Shown piece by piece: positions 24,596-33,210 of a DNA stretch of 64,000 nt; position 1 is the first letter of the stretch; each line of letters opens with the position of its first letter. Under the pieces are notes generated by a model. That model was given only the letters and a program-made list of their open reading frames with translations, made no database searches and was not told the origin of the DNA. Source of the stretch: UBA6144 sp964399165 (GTDB lineage Bacteria; Bdellovibrionota; Bacteriovoracia; Bacteriovoracales; Bacteriovoracaceae); assembly GCA_964399165.1 (NCBI GenBank), contig CAYNPO010000012.1, positions 30,205-94,204 of the forward strand, written 5' to 3'. Both the position numbers and the translations under genes were made by a program.

Positions 24596-25564
24596 ATGGT
24601 CAGTGAGGTCCTGCAACCCCCCAGACTCAGCCCTGCCCGGCTCTTCCTGTTGGGAGCGTCGTCCGTGGTGCTGTGCCTGAGCCAACTGATGGCGGTGTTC
24701 GCCCCGTTCCCCATGGCCATGGCCGTGGTGCTGTACGGACGCGCTCGCGCCTATTTGGTGGCGCTCTTGGGGGCCGGGATCTGCCTCATGGCCGGACAAT
24801 GGCTCCTCGGCGATTTCACCTTGGCGGCGTCCTACGCCTGTATGGGGCTTTTCGCCTTGGCCATCTCCGAGACCCTAGTGCGCGGTTGGCGCCCGGTCCG
24901 CGCCGTGGTGGTGACGGGCCTGGTGTTCCTGGCGTGCGCGGGGGCCGCGGCTCTTTGGTACACCTGGGCCACCAAGACCAGCTTGCACGGCCTCGTGACC
25001 GCGCAGATCACCGCCTCAGTGGAAAGTTTGGAAGCAGCCCGCAAGGCGGGCAACACGGAATTGGACCTGGTCGACCTGGGCCTCGGTCGTCCGCCGGCGG
25101 AGATCGCCACGGACGTCCTGCGCGTGGTCCCCGGCTACCTCTTCATCGCCACCTTCTTCGTGCTGTGGGTGAACATGTACCTGGCCCTCAAGGGCCAGCG
25201 GCTGCTCAACCCGGCCACCCAACCGTCCCACGACGAGCGCGCCCTCTTGGGCTTCAAGATGCCGTTCGCCTGGGCCTACGTGGTGGCGGCGGCGCTGGCG
25301 TTGGTGGTGGGGAAGGACGTGCTGCCGCTGTGGTGGGCCGAGCCCGTGGGCATGAACGTGCTGCACGCCCTGGGCGTGTTCTACTTCTTCCAAGGTTTTG
25401 GCGTCATGCTGGCCTACCTCAACCACTGGTCGGTGCTGGGCTTCTTGCGCACGCTGTTCGTGATGGGGGTGGTGCTGCTTATGCCGTCGCTGGTCGCGGC
25501 CCTGGGCCTCTTCGACACCTGGTTTGATTTCACCCGTAAAATCCGTAAAAAAGAAAACACTTAA
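24596..25564 (+). CDS. DUF2232 (YybS-like) membrane protein
   Basis: A 322-residue inner-membrane protein with about eight hydrophobic segments, starting after GAAGGGAG. Its place between S18 and L9 is typical of DUF2232/YybS proteins in Bacillus and Bdellovibrio-type genomes, and the final segments (LLGFKMPFAWAYVVAAAL, ALGVFYFFQGFGVMLAYL) fit that family. No function has been proven for the family; a role in envelope or sporulation-like processes has been proposed elsewhere. It is in the same operon as its ribosomal neighbours, with 26 and 9 nt spacing. Confidence 0.78.
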   Translation: MVSEVLQPPRLSPARLFLLGASSVVLCLSQLMAVFAPFPMAMAVVLYGRARAYLVALLGAGICLMAGQWLLGDFTLAASYACMGLFALAISETLVRGWRPVRAVVVTGLVFLACAGAAALWYTWATKTSLHGLVTAQITASVESLEAARKAGNTELDLVDLGLGRPPAEIATDVLRVVPGYLFIATFFVLWVNMYLALKGQRLLNPATQPSHDERALLGFKMPFAWAYVVAAALALVVGKDVLPLWWAEPVGMNVLHALGVFYFFQGFGVMLAYLNHWSVLGFLRTLFVMGVVLLMPSLVAALGLFDTWFDFTRKIRKKENT

Positions 25565-25573
25565 GGAGTTTCC

Positions 25574-26167
25574 ATGAAAGTCATCCTGCTCGAGAAAGTA
25601 CGCGCCCTCGGCAACATCGGTGAGATCGTCACCGTGGCCGAAGGCTTCGCCCGCAACTACCTGCTCCCGCGCAAGTTCGCCCTGGTGGCGGACGCCAAGA
25701 GCTCCAACGTGATCAAGGACAAGCAGAAGGCCTTGGCGAAGAAAGTCGCCGAGGAACGCGCTGGCGCCGAGGCCATCAAGAAGAAGCTGGACGGCACCAC
25801 CGTCGAGCTGATCAAGAAAGTCGGCTTGAACGGCAAGATCTTCGGTTCCGTCACCACCGCCGACGTGAGCAAGGAACTCGAGGGCCGCGGCATCGCCGTC
25901 GAGCGCCGCCTGATCACCGTGGACGGGGCCATCAAGTCCCTGGGCACCTACGAGGCCCGCGCCAAGCTGTTCGGCAACGACGTGGTCGCCAACTTCAAGC
26001 TGAAAGTCATGATCGACCCCGCCCAAGCGGAAGAGCTCAAGAAGCAGCAGGCCGAAGCCGCCAAGCGTAACGCCGACCGCAAGAAGGCCAAGGCGGACGC
26101 CGAAGCCGCCGCCAAGGCCGCCGAAGAAGCTGACGCCGCCGCCCGCGCCGCGGAGTCAGAAGCCTAA
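25574..26167 (+). CDS. rplI: ribosomal protein bL9 with long C-terminal tail
   Basis: The first 148 residues are a standard bL9: the N-terminal rRNA-binding domain (MKVILLEKVRALGNIGEIV, GFARNYLLPRKFA), the long connecting helix, and the C-terminal domain (LNGKIFGSVTTADV). L9 sits at the L1 stalk base and helps keep the reading frame. The protein continues for some 45 residues as an Ala/Lys/Glu-rich helix (KKAKADAEAAAKAAEEADAA), which ordinary L9 lacks. The tail may reach outward from the ribosome; its role is unknown. The stop is followed by a strong terminator. Confidence 0.95.
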   Translation: MKVILLEKVRALGNIGEIVTVAEGFARNYLLPRKFALVADAKSSNVIKDKQKALAKKVAEERAGAEAIKKKLDGTTVELIKKVGLNGKIFGSVTTADVSKELEGRGIAVERRLITVDGAIKSLGTYEARAKLFGNDVVANFKLKVMIDPAQAEELKKQQAEAAKRNADRKKAKADAEAAAKAAEEADAAARAAESEA

Positions 26168-26192
26168 TTTCCCGTCTCAAAGCGAGAAAAAG

Positions 26193-26221
26193 AAGGCCCG
26201 CTTGTGCGGGCCTTTTTTTTT
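26193..26221 (+). terminator. intrinsic terminator after rplI
   Basis: AAGGCCCGC and GCGGGCCTT pair around TTGT, followed by a T-run. It lies only 36 nt before the dnaB start, leaving little room for a separate dnaB promoter, so dnaB may depend on read-through. Confidence 0.9.
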
Positions 26222-26256
26222 CTCCCATGGCATTCTGGTCCCCCCAAGAGGACGGA

Positions 26257-27588
26257 ATGACCCAAGAATTGCCCCACGACTTCACCGCGGAAAAGGCCCT
26301 GCTCGGGTGCCTGCTGGTGGACAACCGCGCCCTGGACGAGGTTTCCGACCTGGCGTTGCGCCCCGAGGACTTCTACCATCCCCAATACGGACTGGTGTTC
26401 GAAGCCGTGCGCGAACTGCACGTGGACGCCCAACCCTTCGACCTCGTCACGGTGAGCTCCAAGCTCAATGACATGGGCAGGCTGGAGAAGATCGGCGGGC
26501 AGAGCGCCTTGGTGGCCCTGGCCGAGGACACCCCGTCGGCCGCCAATGTGCAGTCCTACGCCAAGCTGGTCAAGCAGAAGGCCGTGCTGCGCGAAGTGGT
26601 GCGTACCGCCTCCCGGGTGGTCCAGGCCGGCACCAACTTCGTGGGCGACGTGGGCGACTTCCTGGGCGAGGTGGAAAGCAACTTCTTTAAGCTCACCAGC
26701 TCCACCAAGGGCAACCGGCTGCGCACGCTCAAGGAGTCCTTGCAGGAGAGCCTCAAGGACCTGGAGCGCTCCAACCGCGCCAAGGGCGAGCTCACCGGCA
26801 TCTCCACGGGTTTCGGCTCCATCGACCGCAAGCTCCTGGGACTCCAGCCCGGCCAGCTCATCATCATCGCCGCCCGCCCCGGGGTGGGGAAGACCTCGCT
26901 GGTGCTCAACTGGGCGGTGAACGCCGCCAAGCAGTCGGGGCTCCCGGTGGCCATCTTCTCCATGGAGATGCTCACCGCCGAACTTTCGCTGAGAATCCTC
27001 TCCAGCGAGGCGAACATCGACTCGAGAAAGCTCCGGACCAAGGACTTCGGCCCCCACGACATGAAGAACATGTTCCAGGCGGTCCAAGGGCTTTCGCGGC
27101 TGCCCATCGTGATTAACGATTCCGGCGGCACCACCCTCATCGACATCCGCTCCCAGTGTCGCAAGCTCAAGGCCGAGCAGGGCCTGGGTATGATCGTCAT
27201 CGACTATCTCCAGCTCATGCAGCCTCACGTGCGCAAAAATTCCCGTGAGCAGGAAATTTCCGAGATCTCCCGTGGGCTGAAAGAACTGGCGAAGGAATTG
27301 GAGTGCCCCATCATCGCCCTCTCCCAGCTCAACCGCTCCTCCGAGGCCCGCACCGACAAGCGCCCCCAGCTCAATGACCTCCGGGAGTCCGGCGCCATTG
27401 AGCAAGACGCCGACATTGTGCTCCTGATCCATCGCCCGGACATGGGCGACCCGAATTCACCCAAAAAGGGCATCGCCACCGTCATCGTGGCCAAAAACCG
27501 CGCCGGCGAGCCGGGCGATGTGGACCTGGCGTGGATTGGCTCCCAGACCAAGTTCGCCGAGCTGGAAAACCAGCGCCCGGAGGCCTGA
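26257..27588 (+). CDS. dnaB: replicative DNA helicase DnaB
   Basis: The start MTQELPHDF (26257) has GAGGACGG ahead; an ATG at 26227 is too close to the terminator. The 443 residues carry the N-terminal DnaB domain (EKALLGCLLVDN) and the RecA-like helicase domain with Walker A ARPGVGKTSL, Walker B MIVIDYLQLM and the DNA-binding/arginine region SQLNRSSEARTDKRPQLNDLRESG. DnaB unwinds DNA at the replication fork as a hexamer. Its place after rplI is conserved in many bacteria. No intein or other insertion is seen. Confidence 0.96.
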   Translation: MTQELPHDFTAEKALLGCLLVDNRALDEVSDLALRPEDFYHPQYGLVFEAVRELHVDAQPFDLVTVSSKLNDMGRLEKIGGQSALVALAEDTPSAANVQSYAKLVKQKAVLREVVRTASRVVQAGTNFVGDVGDFLGEVESNFFKLTSSTKGNRLRTLKESLQESLKDLERSNRAKGELTGISTGFGSIDRKLLGLQPGQLIIIAARPGVGKTSLVLNWAVNAAKQSGLPVAIFSMEMLTAELSLRILSSEANIDSRKLRTKDFGPHDMKNMFQAVQGLSRLPIVINDSGGTTLIDIRSQCRKLKAEQGLGMIVIDYLQLMQPHVRKNSREQEISEISRGLKELAKELECPIIALSQLNRSSEARTDKRPQLNDLRESGAIEQDADIVLLIHRPDMGDPNSPKKGIATVIVAKNRAGEPGDVDLAWIGSQTKFAELENQRPEA

Positions 27589-27591
27589 GCC

Positions 27592-28809
27592 ATGTGGTCT
27601 CTCTTCGCCCAACCCGGCGGGGGCGGGGGGGAGTTCCTGCATTGTTTCCGCCCCCACCTGGCGAAGCTTCATTACAAGCACCATTCCTTGGATCTACTCA
27701 GTGGCCGCAAGCTGCGGGGTGGGGCCCGGGAGTTCCTGCGGAGCTTGGGGCAAGTCCCCTTAGGCGCTACCTTCGCCAAGCCGAAGGTCCTTCACCTCGG
27801 CTTCGAACTCGGGCACTTCTTCAACGGTCACGATGAGCTGGTGCCCGGACATTTGCCGCTGGCGGTGGAGATCGAATACCTTAAGGCCCGTCGCGTGCGG
27901 CTGGACGACCTCTTCGACGGTCCCGCGGAAACCCCGCGCCTGCGCTTCCTACAGGTCCCTTCCCTGGAAACTTACCGCGCGGCCTTCCGGCGAGTGCGCG
28001 CGGAACTAGAAGCGGGTAACTGCTACCAGCTGAACCTCACCGCGCCCTTTTACCTCACCTGGGACGGCAAACACCGTCCTTCCGACTTCATCCGCTCCCT
28101 GTGGGCGCAACCTTCCCGGGTAGGCGCCTACGCCCACGCCACGTGGTTTTCCACCATGGGCAAGCTCCTCCTGAGCAACTCACCGGAGTGCCTGGTCCAA
28201 CGCCGCGTCCATGAGGGTGAGTGCACGCTTTACTCCATGCCCATCAAGGGGACCTTGCCTCTCCCGGCCGGGGCAGACCGCGCGCGGGTCTGGCAGAGCA
28301 TGTGCGCGTCTCCTAAGGAGGAAGGCGAGTTGAACATGATCACGGATCTGGTGAGAAACGACCTTTCCCGCATCGGGGAGCCTCTGGCCCGAGTGCGGGC
28401 GGTTCGCCGCCCACTGGAAGTGCCGGGCATCCTCCATCAGTACTCGCTGGTTTCGTGCACGGTGCCCGAGCGCGTTTCTTGGGGACGCGTGCTGGAATGC
28501 CTTTTCCCTGGTGGCAGCGTCACGGGCGCGCCTAAGCGACGGGTCATGGGCCTTATCCACGGCCTGGAGCCGGAACCCCGGGGCATGTATTGTGGCTCCA
28601 CCTGGCTGGCGTACCGTGGCACTCTAGGCGCCTCCATCAACATCCGCACGGCCGAAATCGACATGGGCGGGAGAGAGATGAAGTACGGGGCCGGGGGAGG
28701 GATTACTCTCCGCAGTCATGAAAACGCCGAGTTCGAGGAGATGATGCGGAAAACGGAAAGTTTTCTGTCACCGTTTATGCGCGGAAAACCTTTTGTGGAA
28801 AGCGTGTGA
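27592..28809 (+). CDS. pabB: aminodeoxychorismate synthase component I
   Basis: This 405-residue chorismate-binding enzyme has the catalytic motif PIKGT, with the lysine that marks PabB rather than the alanine of TrpE, plus NMITDLVRNDLSRIG, FPGGSVTGAPKRRVM and the final YGAGGGITLRS. It makes 4-amino-4-deoxychorismate for folate synthesis, together with a glutaminase (PabA) and a lyase (PabC), neither seen here. Its start lies 3 nt after the dnaB stop, so the two are co-transcribed. The lysine class also includes some salicylate/isochorismate enzymes, but the size and motifs favour PabB. Confidence 0.88.
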   Translation: MWSLFAQPGGGGGEFLHCFRPHLAKLHYKHHSLDLLSGRKLRGGAREFLRSLGQVPLGATFAKPKVLHLGFELGHFFNGHDELVPGHLPLAVEIEYLKARRVRLDDLFDGPAETPRLRFLQVPSLETYRAAFRRVRAELEAGNCYQLNLTAPFYLTWDGKHRPSDFIRSLWAQPSRVGAYAHATWFSTMGKLLLSNSPECLVQRRVHEGECTLYSMPIKGTLPLPAGADRARVWQSMCASPKEEGELNMITDLVRNDLSRIGEPLARVRAVRRPLEVPGILHQYSLVSCTVPERVSWGRVLECLFPGGSVTGAPKRRVMGLIHGLEPEPRGMYCGSTWLAYRGTLGASINIRTAEIDMGGREMKYGAGGGITLRSHENAEFEEMMRKTESFLSPFMRGKPFVESV

Positions 28810-28875
28810 TTTTGGTTAATTGTGCCCCTACCTTGAAGACCCTCTAACATCCTCTTACACACCGCCTCCGGCGAA

Positions 28876-28905
28876 TTGACTTTCATTTTGGCCCCCCGAT
28901 ACGCT
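28876..28905 (+). promoter_or_regulatory. sigma-70-like promoter
   Basis: TTGACT (28876-28881) and TACGCT (28900-28905) are 18 nt apart, 55 nt before the start of the small gene at 28961. Confidence 0.45.
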
Positions 28906-28960
28906 CGTGTTGCAAGACGCCACCAGGGATTGGTGGCGGTTGGAGTTCAAGGAGCCCAGA

Positions 28961-29167
28961 ATGGATGCACAAGTCACGGTCCCCCTCGACAGCAGTGAGA
29001 CAAAGAAAATTAGTCTTGCCGCTTTGTCCGAGATGACGGGATTTCCTCTGGAAATGATCCAGCAGGAATTGTTCCTGGGGCAGACCGGCGAGGTCGCGCT
29101 GGAAGATCTGCGGGCCGCGATGTTGAACTACATCGACTCCACCTTGCTCGAGACCCCCGCGAAGTAA
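28961..29167 (+). CDS. small cytoplasmic protein, unknown
   Basis: A 68-residue protein starting at MDAQVTVPL after an AAGGAG site 7 nt ahead; a longer in-frame form from 28907 would ignore this site and overlap the promoter. It is acidic with two predicted helices (ISLAALSEMTGFPLEMIQQELF, VALEDLRAAMLNYI), looking like a small helix-turn-helix or helical-bundle protein. The LSEMTGFPLEMIQQEL stretch is reminiscent of the recognition part of small DNA-binding folds, but no family is assigned. It has its own promoter and terminator and so is a separate transcript. Confidence 0.6.
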   Translation: MDAQVTVPLDSSETKKISLAALSEMTGFPLEMIQQELFLGQTGEVALEDLRAAMLNYIDSTLLETPAK

Positions 29168-29187
29168 ATCCGACCACAGGGCTCCGA

Positions 29188-29220
29188 TGAAAAAACCCGC
29201 GTCCATCGCGGGTTTTTTCA
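29188..29220. terminator. bidirectional intrinsic terminator
   Basis: TGAAAAAACCCGCG pairs exactly with CGCGGGTTTTTTCA around the loop TCCAT. A-rich and T-rich flanks allow function on both strands. Confidence 0.92.
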
Positions 29221-29287
29221 TGCCCTCATTTCCCAACCTAGCATTCCGATACTTTGGAGAGCCAACAGAGTGTTTTTCGGAGTGTTT

Positions 29288-30055
29288 ATGGATATCGCTT
29301 CCGTCATTGGGATCATCCTCGCCAACGCGGCCATGCTTTGGGCGATTGCGCTGGGCGGCTCCTTCTCCATCTTCATCGACATCCCCTCGGTAGTGCTGGT
29401 TATCGGCGGGGTCATTGCGGCCACCTTGATCAAGTGGTCATTGAATGATGTGAAGGGATTGATCACCGTGTATTTGAAAGTGTTCCTGAACACCATGCCC
29501 AACTCCAAAAACATGATCGATGAGATCATCAAGCTTGGGGAAACCGCGCGCCGCGAGTCCGTGTTCGCCTTGGAGAAGGTGCCCATTGAGGACAAATTCC
29601 TCAAGAAGGCCGTGACGCTCGCGGCCGACAACCGACCACCCGAAGTTATTGAGTCCATCCTCGGGCTGGAAATCTCCGCCCTGGAAGAGCGGCACGGAAA
29701 AGGGGCCGAGATGCTCGAAGGCATGGCCGGCGACGGTCCCGCTTTCGGGATGATCGGGACCCTGATCGGTCTGGTGCAGATGTTGCAGAACATGTCGGAC
29801 CCGAGCTCCATCGGTCCCGCCATGGCCGTGGCCCTTTTGACCACCCTGTACGGAGCGGTGATCATGAACGTGTTCACCAACCCTATGGCGGCGAAGCTCA
29901 AGCAGTTCAGTAAGGCCGAGTCCACCAAGATGAACATCATCGTGGCGGGGGTCCTGGGTATCGTGGCGGGCGAAAACCCGCGCACCATCCGCGAGAAGCT
30001 CGAGTCCTTCCTCGCGCCCAAAGACCGCACCCCGGCGGAAGACAAGAAGGAGTAG
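29288..30055 (+). CDS. motA: flagellar-motor stator protein MotA/PomA
   Basis: Start MDIASVIGII at 29288 (a GTG at 29270 is an alternative); 255 residues, the PomA size. Four membrane segments and a large cytoplasmic loop are visible, with the MotA/TolQ/ExbB core GDGPAFGMIGTLIGLVQML and LLTTLYGAVIMNVFTNPMA. It forms the pentameric ring around MotB dimers that converts ion flow into rotation. The gene is 3 nt before motB, its normal partner. The short form and the partner's sequence favour the sodium-type (PomAB) branch, which needs testing. Confidence 0.9.
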   Translation: MDIASVIGIILANAAMLWAIALGGSFSIFIDIPSVVLVIGGVIAATLIKWSLNDVKGLITVYLKVFLNTMPNSKNMIDEIIKLGETARRESVFALEKVPIEDKFLKKAVTLAADNRPPEVIESILGLEISALEERHGKGAEMLEGMAGDGPAFGMIGTLIGLVQMLQNMSDPSSIGPAMAVALLTTLYGAVIMNVFTNPMAAKLKQFSKAESTKMNIIVAGVLGIVAGENPRTIREKLESFLAPKDRTPAEDKKE

Positions 30056-30058
30056 GGC

Positions 30059-30850
30059 GTGGCCGACAAATGCCCACCATGCAAGAAAGGCGCGCCGGAG
30101 TGGATGGCTACTTTCTCGGACATGTGTCAGCTCCTGCTGACCTTCTTCATCTTGCTGCTCTCCTTTGCCAAGACCGAAACCGCCAAGTACGAGGCGGCCA
30201 TGGGCTCCATCCGCAACGCCTTCGGGGGTAACGTGCTCAAGGCCGGCGACGTCATGCGCCCGGGTAAATCCCCTGACGACGCCCCCACCATGATCGAGTC
30301 CGACAGCCCCCCGCTGCCCTTCCCCGTCGAGTTCCTCACCTCCGAGGGGCTCCTGGACAAGCACGAAGTGAACCGCGAGAGCGACGGCCAGCTGGCCCAG
30401 CTCAAAGGTATGCTCAAGGACAGCGAACTGGCTGAGAACGTGGACGTGTACGAAATGCCCGAGTCCATCAACGTGAGCGTGAAGGACCGCGTGGTCTTCA
30501 AACGTGGCGAAGTGGTGGTGGAGGGGGTGAACACGGCCGTGCTCGAGCGCCTGGTCGACATGCTCCGCAAGAACCCCTGGCACATCACCGTGGAGGGCCA
30601 CGCCGAGAAGGACGAGGTCTCGGTTAATGGCCGCGACGCCCTTGCCCTCTCCTCCGAGCGGGCCACCGCGGTAGCCCGGCTCTTGATGAAGCGTGGGGTG
30701 CCCGCCGAGCGCGTGGCCATCGTCTTCTATGGCGATTCCCGCCCGCAGCCCAATCCCAACGCCAACCCCGGCATCATCGACCGCCGGGTGGAGTTCCGCC
30801 TGCGACGGGCAGACCCGCGCCAGGAAGGGAAGAAGGTCAATGCCCAATGA
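30059..30850 (+). CDS. motB: flagellar-motor stator protein MotB/PomB
   Basis: GTG start; 263 residues. The short cytoplasmic N-terminus CPPCKKGAPEWMATFSD leads to one membrane helix; the ion-binding aspartate is Asp21, in FSDM at its start, as in MotB and PomB. The C-terminal OmpA-like domain (about 140-255: ITVEGHAEKDEV, RATAVARLLMKRGV, DRRVEFRLRR) anchors to peptidoglycan. The PAWM/PEWM and paired cysteines at the N-terminus resemble sodium-type PomB. Translationally linked to motA (3 nt) and overlapping the next gene by 11 nt. Confidence 0.92.
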   Translation: MADKCPPCKKGAPEWMATFSDMCQLLLTFFILLLSFAKTETAKYEAAMGSIRNAFGGNVLKAGDVMRPGKSPDDAPTMIESDSPPLPFPVEFLTSEGLLDKHEVNRESDGQLAQLKGMLKDSELAENVDVYEMPESINVSVKDRVVFKRGEVVVEGVNTAVLERLVDMLRKNPWHITVEGHAEKDEVSVNGRDALALSSERATAVARLLMKRGVPAERVAIVFYGDSRPQPNPNANPGIIDRRVEFRLRRADPRQEGKKVNAQ

Positions 30851-31751
30851 CGATTGCGGGGTCTGCCCCCTGAGCGATTTCGCCTCGGCGGAAGAGTTCC
30901 TGCGGGCCCTGCTGGGCGCTTCCGGGCAAAGCCTGAAAGAGCACGTGCCCGACCGGCGCTGGTTGGGCTCGCCGCTCAAACGCGGCCAGACCGTACGCCT
31001 GCCGTTGGCGTTGGTGAATCGTGGACTGGTGTGGCCGGGCTTTGAGGGCCCCGAGCCGCGTATCCTGGCCGAGGACCCACGGTTCGTGGCGCTGTGGAAG
31101 CCTCCGGGGGTGCACACCCATCCGGTGGCATACGAGCCCGCGGCCAATCTCCTGAGCTGGCTCGCCCGGGAAGGGCGGCACGACTTGCTGGCGGTAAATC
31201 CCGAGGGAATGGACCGCGGTTGCCTCTACCGGCTGGACCAGGGCACTTCCGGGCTCGTCCTCTATGCCAAGGACACGGCCCTCCACCGGGCGCTCCGCGA
31301 GAACTTCGCCGGCGCCTTCAAGCGCAAGCTCTACCTCGCCGTGGTAGGAGGTGAACCTGGGGATGTGGGTGAATTGGCCGATGGTTTTTTACCCCATGGG
31401 CCCCGTGGCCACATGATGAAGGTGGTCGCCCCAGACAGCGGGAACTCACGCCGGGGGGAGTTGCGCTACCGGCGCTTGGCCCGCAACGGCGAGTGGAGCC
31501 TGCTCTTGGTGGAGCTCAAGACGGGCCTGCGCCACCAGATTCGCGCGCAACTGGCGGCGGCGGGATGTCCGCTGCTGGGAGACGCCCTGTACGGCGGGGC
31601 TGCCCACCCGCGCCTGCAGCTGCATTGTTGGCGCTACGACCTGGTGTGGGAAGGCCACACGTTCACCTGGGAGGCTCCGCCCGATGGACTAGGGGACGGT
31701 CTCTTTGGTCTGCACCGTTTGCTTCAGATGGTCCATGATGAACTCGGGTGA
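30840..31751 (+). CDS. RluA-family pseudouridine synthase
   Basis: The start at 30840 (MPNDDCGV) has GAAGG upstream and overlaps the end of motB by 11 nt. The 303-residue protein has the RluA catalytic motif YRLDQGTSGLVLYAK, with the nucleophilic aspartate, plus VALWKPPGVHTHP and LLVELKTGLRHQIRAQL. It turns a uridine in rRNA or tRNA into pseudouridine; which position cannot be read. The N-terminal 70 residues lack a convincing S4 domain. Its 3' end overlaps the convergent gene at 31689 by 63 nt, so the two mRNAs can pair. Confidence 0.88.
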   Translation: MPNDDCGVCPLSDFASAEEFLRALLGASGQSLKEHVPDRRWLGSPLKRGQTVRLPLALVNRGLVWPGFEGPEPRILAEDPRFVALWKPPGVHTHPVAYEPAANLLSWLAREGRHDLLAVNPEGMDRGCLYRLDQGTSGLVLYAKDTALHRALRENFAGAFKRKLYLAVVGGEPGDVGELADGFLPHGPRGHMMKVVAPDSGNSRRGELRYRRLARNGEWSLLLVELKTGLRHQIRAQLAAAGCPLLGDALYGGAAHPRLQLHCWRYDLVWEGHTFTWEAPPDGLGDGLFGLHRLLQMVHDELG

Positions 31752-32174
31752 GGCGAGGGTGGCGAGCTTGGCCACGTACTTGCCTTCGCTGATGGCGTTT
31801 ATCACCAACTTGGGATGGGTCAGCTTGATGCGGATGATGAAGACCTTCTCCAGGATGTCCGGCTGGGAAAGCCGGGCGAGCGTCACCAGGTAGTTGGCCA
31901 ACTGCCGGTAGAGGGCCGCTTTGAATTCCGGCGCGTCCGCTTTCACCTGCATTTCCCGGATCTCCACCGTGAGATTGTTGTCCTCGCAGTAGGCCTTCCA
32001 ATTGGCGGGTAACTGCTTCTCTAGCTTCACCATGGCCGCGCGGCAGGAAGTGGGGCGCAGCTTGGAGTTGCCGAAGGGGAGCTCGAAAAAGCCCATGGAA
32101 CTCAGCCAGACCGTAAAGATCATCAGGATGCCAAGGGCCAGCATCGGGCTTTTTGTGAGGAGTTTCAGGAACAT
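31689..32174 (-). CDS. membrane-anchored protein, unknown
   Basis: A 161-residue protein with one N-terminal membrane helix (LALGILMIFTVWLSSMGFF) and a periplasmic remainder of about 130 residues with two cysteines (TSCRAA, AYCEDN) that could form a disulphide. I recognise no domain. Its last 63 nt overlap the end of the pseudouridine synthase gene on the other strand. No good ribosome site precedes the ATG; the upstream bases carry the complement of one. It may be conserved in related bacteria, but I cannot test this. Confidence 0.6.
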   Translation of the reverse strand: MFLKLLTKSPMLALGILMIFTVWLSSMGFFELPFGNSKLRPTSCRAAMVKLEKQLPANWKAYCEDNNLTVEIREMQVKADAPEFKAALYRQLANYLVTLARLSQPDILEKVFIIRIKLTHPKLVINAISEGKYVAKLATLASPEFIMDHLKQTVQTKETVP

Positions 32175-32262
32175 AGGAGGATTATGGCAGCTTGGGCCTC
32201 AAAGCGCACTCAAGTTCTCGCAGGAGAGTCCGATAAATATGCTCGGAAACCTTTGAGGATTT

Positions 32263-33201
32263 ATGACTCGGAAAACTGCCGAACTCGATCCTATGTTGTG
32301 GAAAAAGCTGGCTCTCCTCGTGAACGTCGAAGGAGAGGACTGGGAGGCGCAAGTGCGCTCCCTTCAGCTTTCTTTCTCCGAGGCGCGCAGCCTCCTGGTG
32401 GCGCTGAAAACCTCCAAGACCCGTTTGGAGGCCCAGACCGGTCAGAGCGAGGAAGTGTTCCAGGCCTGGAGCTGGGACCAGTGGTGCCGGATGGTGCATT
32501 TACTAGAGTCGCTTAAAACGGATCCAGCCCACAAAGCCGAAGTCATCCCGCTCTTGAAAGAATGTCGCCAACATCCCGCGTACGCCGTCTACACCCAACT
32601 TTTGGCCGCCGTCCAGACATCCCCTTCTTCCCCCGCACCCGCGGCGGAACAGGGCGAGGATGATTCCCGACGGGCGAAGGTGAAGGAAGTGGAAGACGCC
32701 ATCCTAGGCCAGCGGACGGTCATGGTTGAGCGCATGGACGGCGGACGATGCGAGTTGATCCCGTCCCGCGTGGTCTACTTGGATGGCGAGCTCTCCTTGG
32801 TGGCCGAGGATTCCCACGACCACGGCCTGGTCGCCCTGCGCTTCGCCGAGATGGCGAAAGTGGTGGCGGTGGGACGCCAGAAGGCCGTGCGTGCCCACCC
32901 CCACGAGGTGGAGGAGTTCATCCAGGCCCTGCGCTCCATGGGCGAAACCGAGACGCGCCTGATCCTCAAGATCAAGGACCCCGCGCGTTTCAACGTTTTC
33001 CCCGACCACCATTTCCTGGGGCGCCCATGCCTGATCACCAATCCCGAAGGGGAGGTCATCTGGGCGGCTTACGTCGAGCCTTGCGACGAGCTTTATGCCT
33101 GGCTGGACACCCTAGGGGATGAAGTGGAGATCATGGACCCCACCGGTTTCATCGCGGAATACGCCGCTTACCGAGAGGCAAAATCCCGTAAAATGGCGTA
33201 A
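32263..33201 (+). CDS. WYL-domain protein, probable regulator
   Basis: GAGGA precedes the ATG; 312 residues. The middle (about 140-205: AILGQRTVMVERMDGGR, IPSRVVYLDGELSLVAED, LRFAEMAKVVAV) matches the five-strand WYL ligand-binding fold, and the C-terminal part (about 225-300, LILKIKDPARFNVFPDHHF) matches the WYL C-terminal extension. The first 70 residues could be a diverged winged helix, but no clear DNA-binding motif is seen. WYL proteins sense nucleotides or nucleic acids and regulate transcription. The gene's stop codon is part of the candidate -10 box of the next gene. Confidence 0.75.
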   Translation: MTRKTAELDPMLWKKLALLVNVEGEDWEAQVRSLQLSFSEARSLLVALKTSKTRLEAQTGQSEEVFQAWSWDQWCRMVHLLESLKTDPAHKAEVIPLLKECRQHPAYAVYTQLLAAVQTSPSSPAPAAEQGEDDSRRAKVKEVEDAILGQRTVMVERMDGGRCELIPSRVVYLDGELSLVAEDSHDHGLVALRFAEMAKVVAVGRQKAVRAHPHEVEEFIQALRSMGETETRLILKIKDPARFNVFPDHHFLGRPCLITNPEGEVIWAAYVEPCDELYAWLDTLGDEVEIMDPTGFIAEYAAYREAKSRKMA

Positions 33202-33204
33202 ACT
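33199..33204 (+). promoter_or_regulatory. -10-like box TAAACT, 6 nt before the start codon
   Basis: TAAACT overlaps the stop codon of the WYL gene and ends 6 nt before the ATG at 33211, the spacing for a leaderless mRNA. No ribosome site is seen in the 6-nt gap. Confidence 0.4.
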
Positions 33205-33210
33205 GCCGGG

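Noticed and set aside
29438..31147. 569-codon open frame on the minus strand opposite motA/motB
   Set aside because: Low-complexity His/Gly/Glu-rich translation typical of a shadow; the stator genes are certain.
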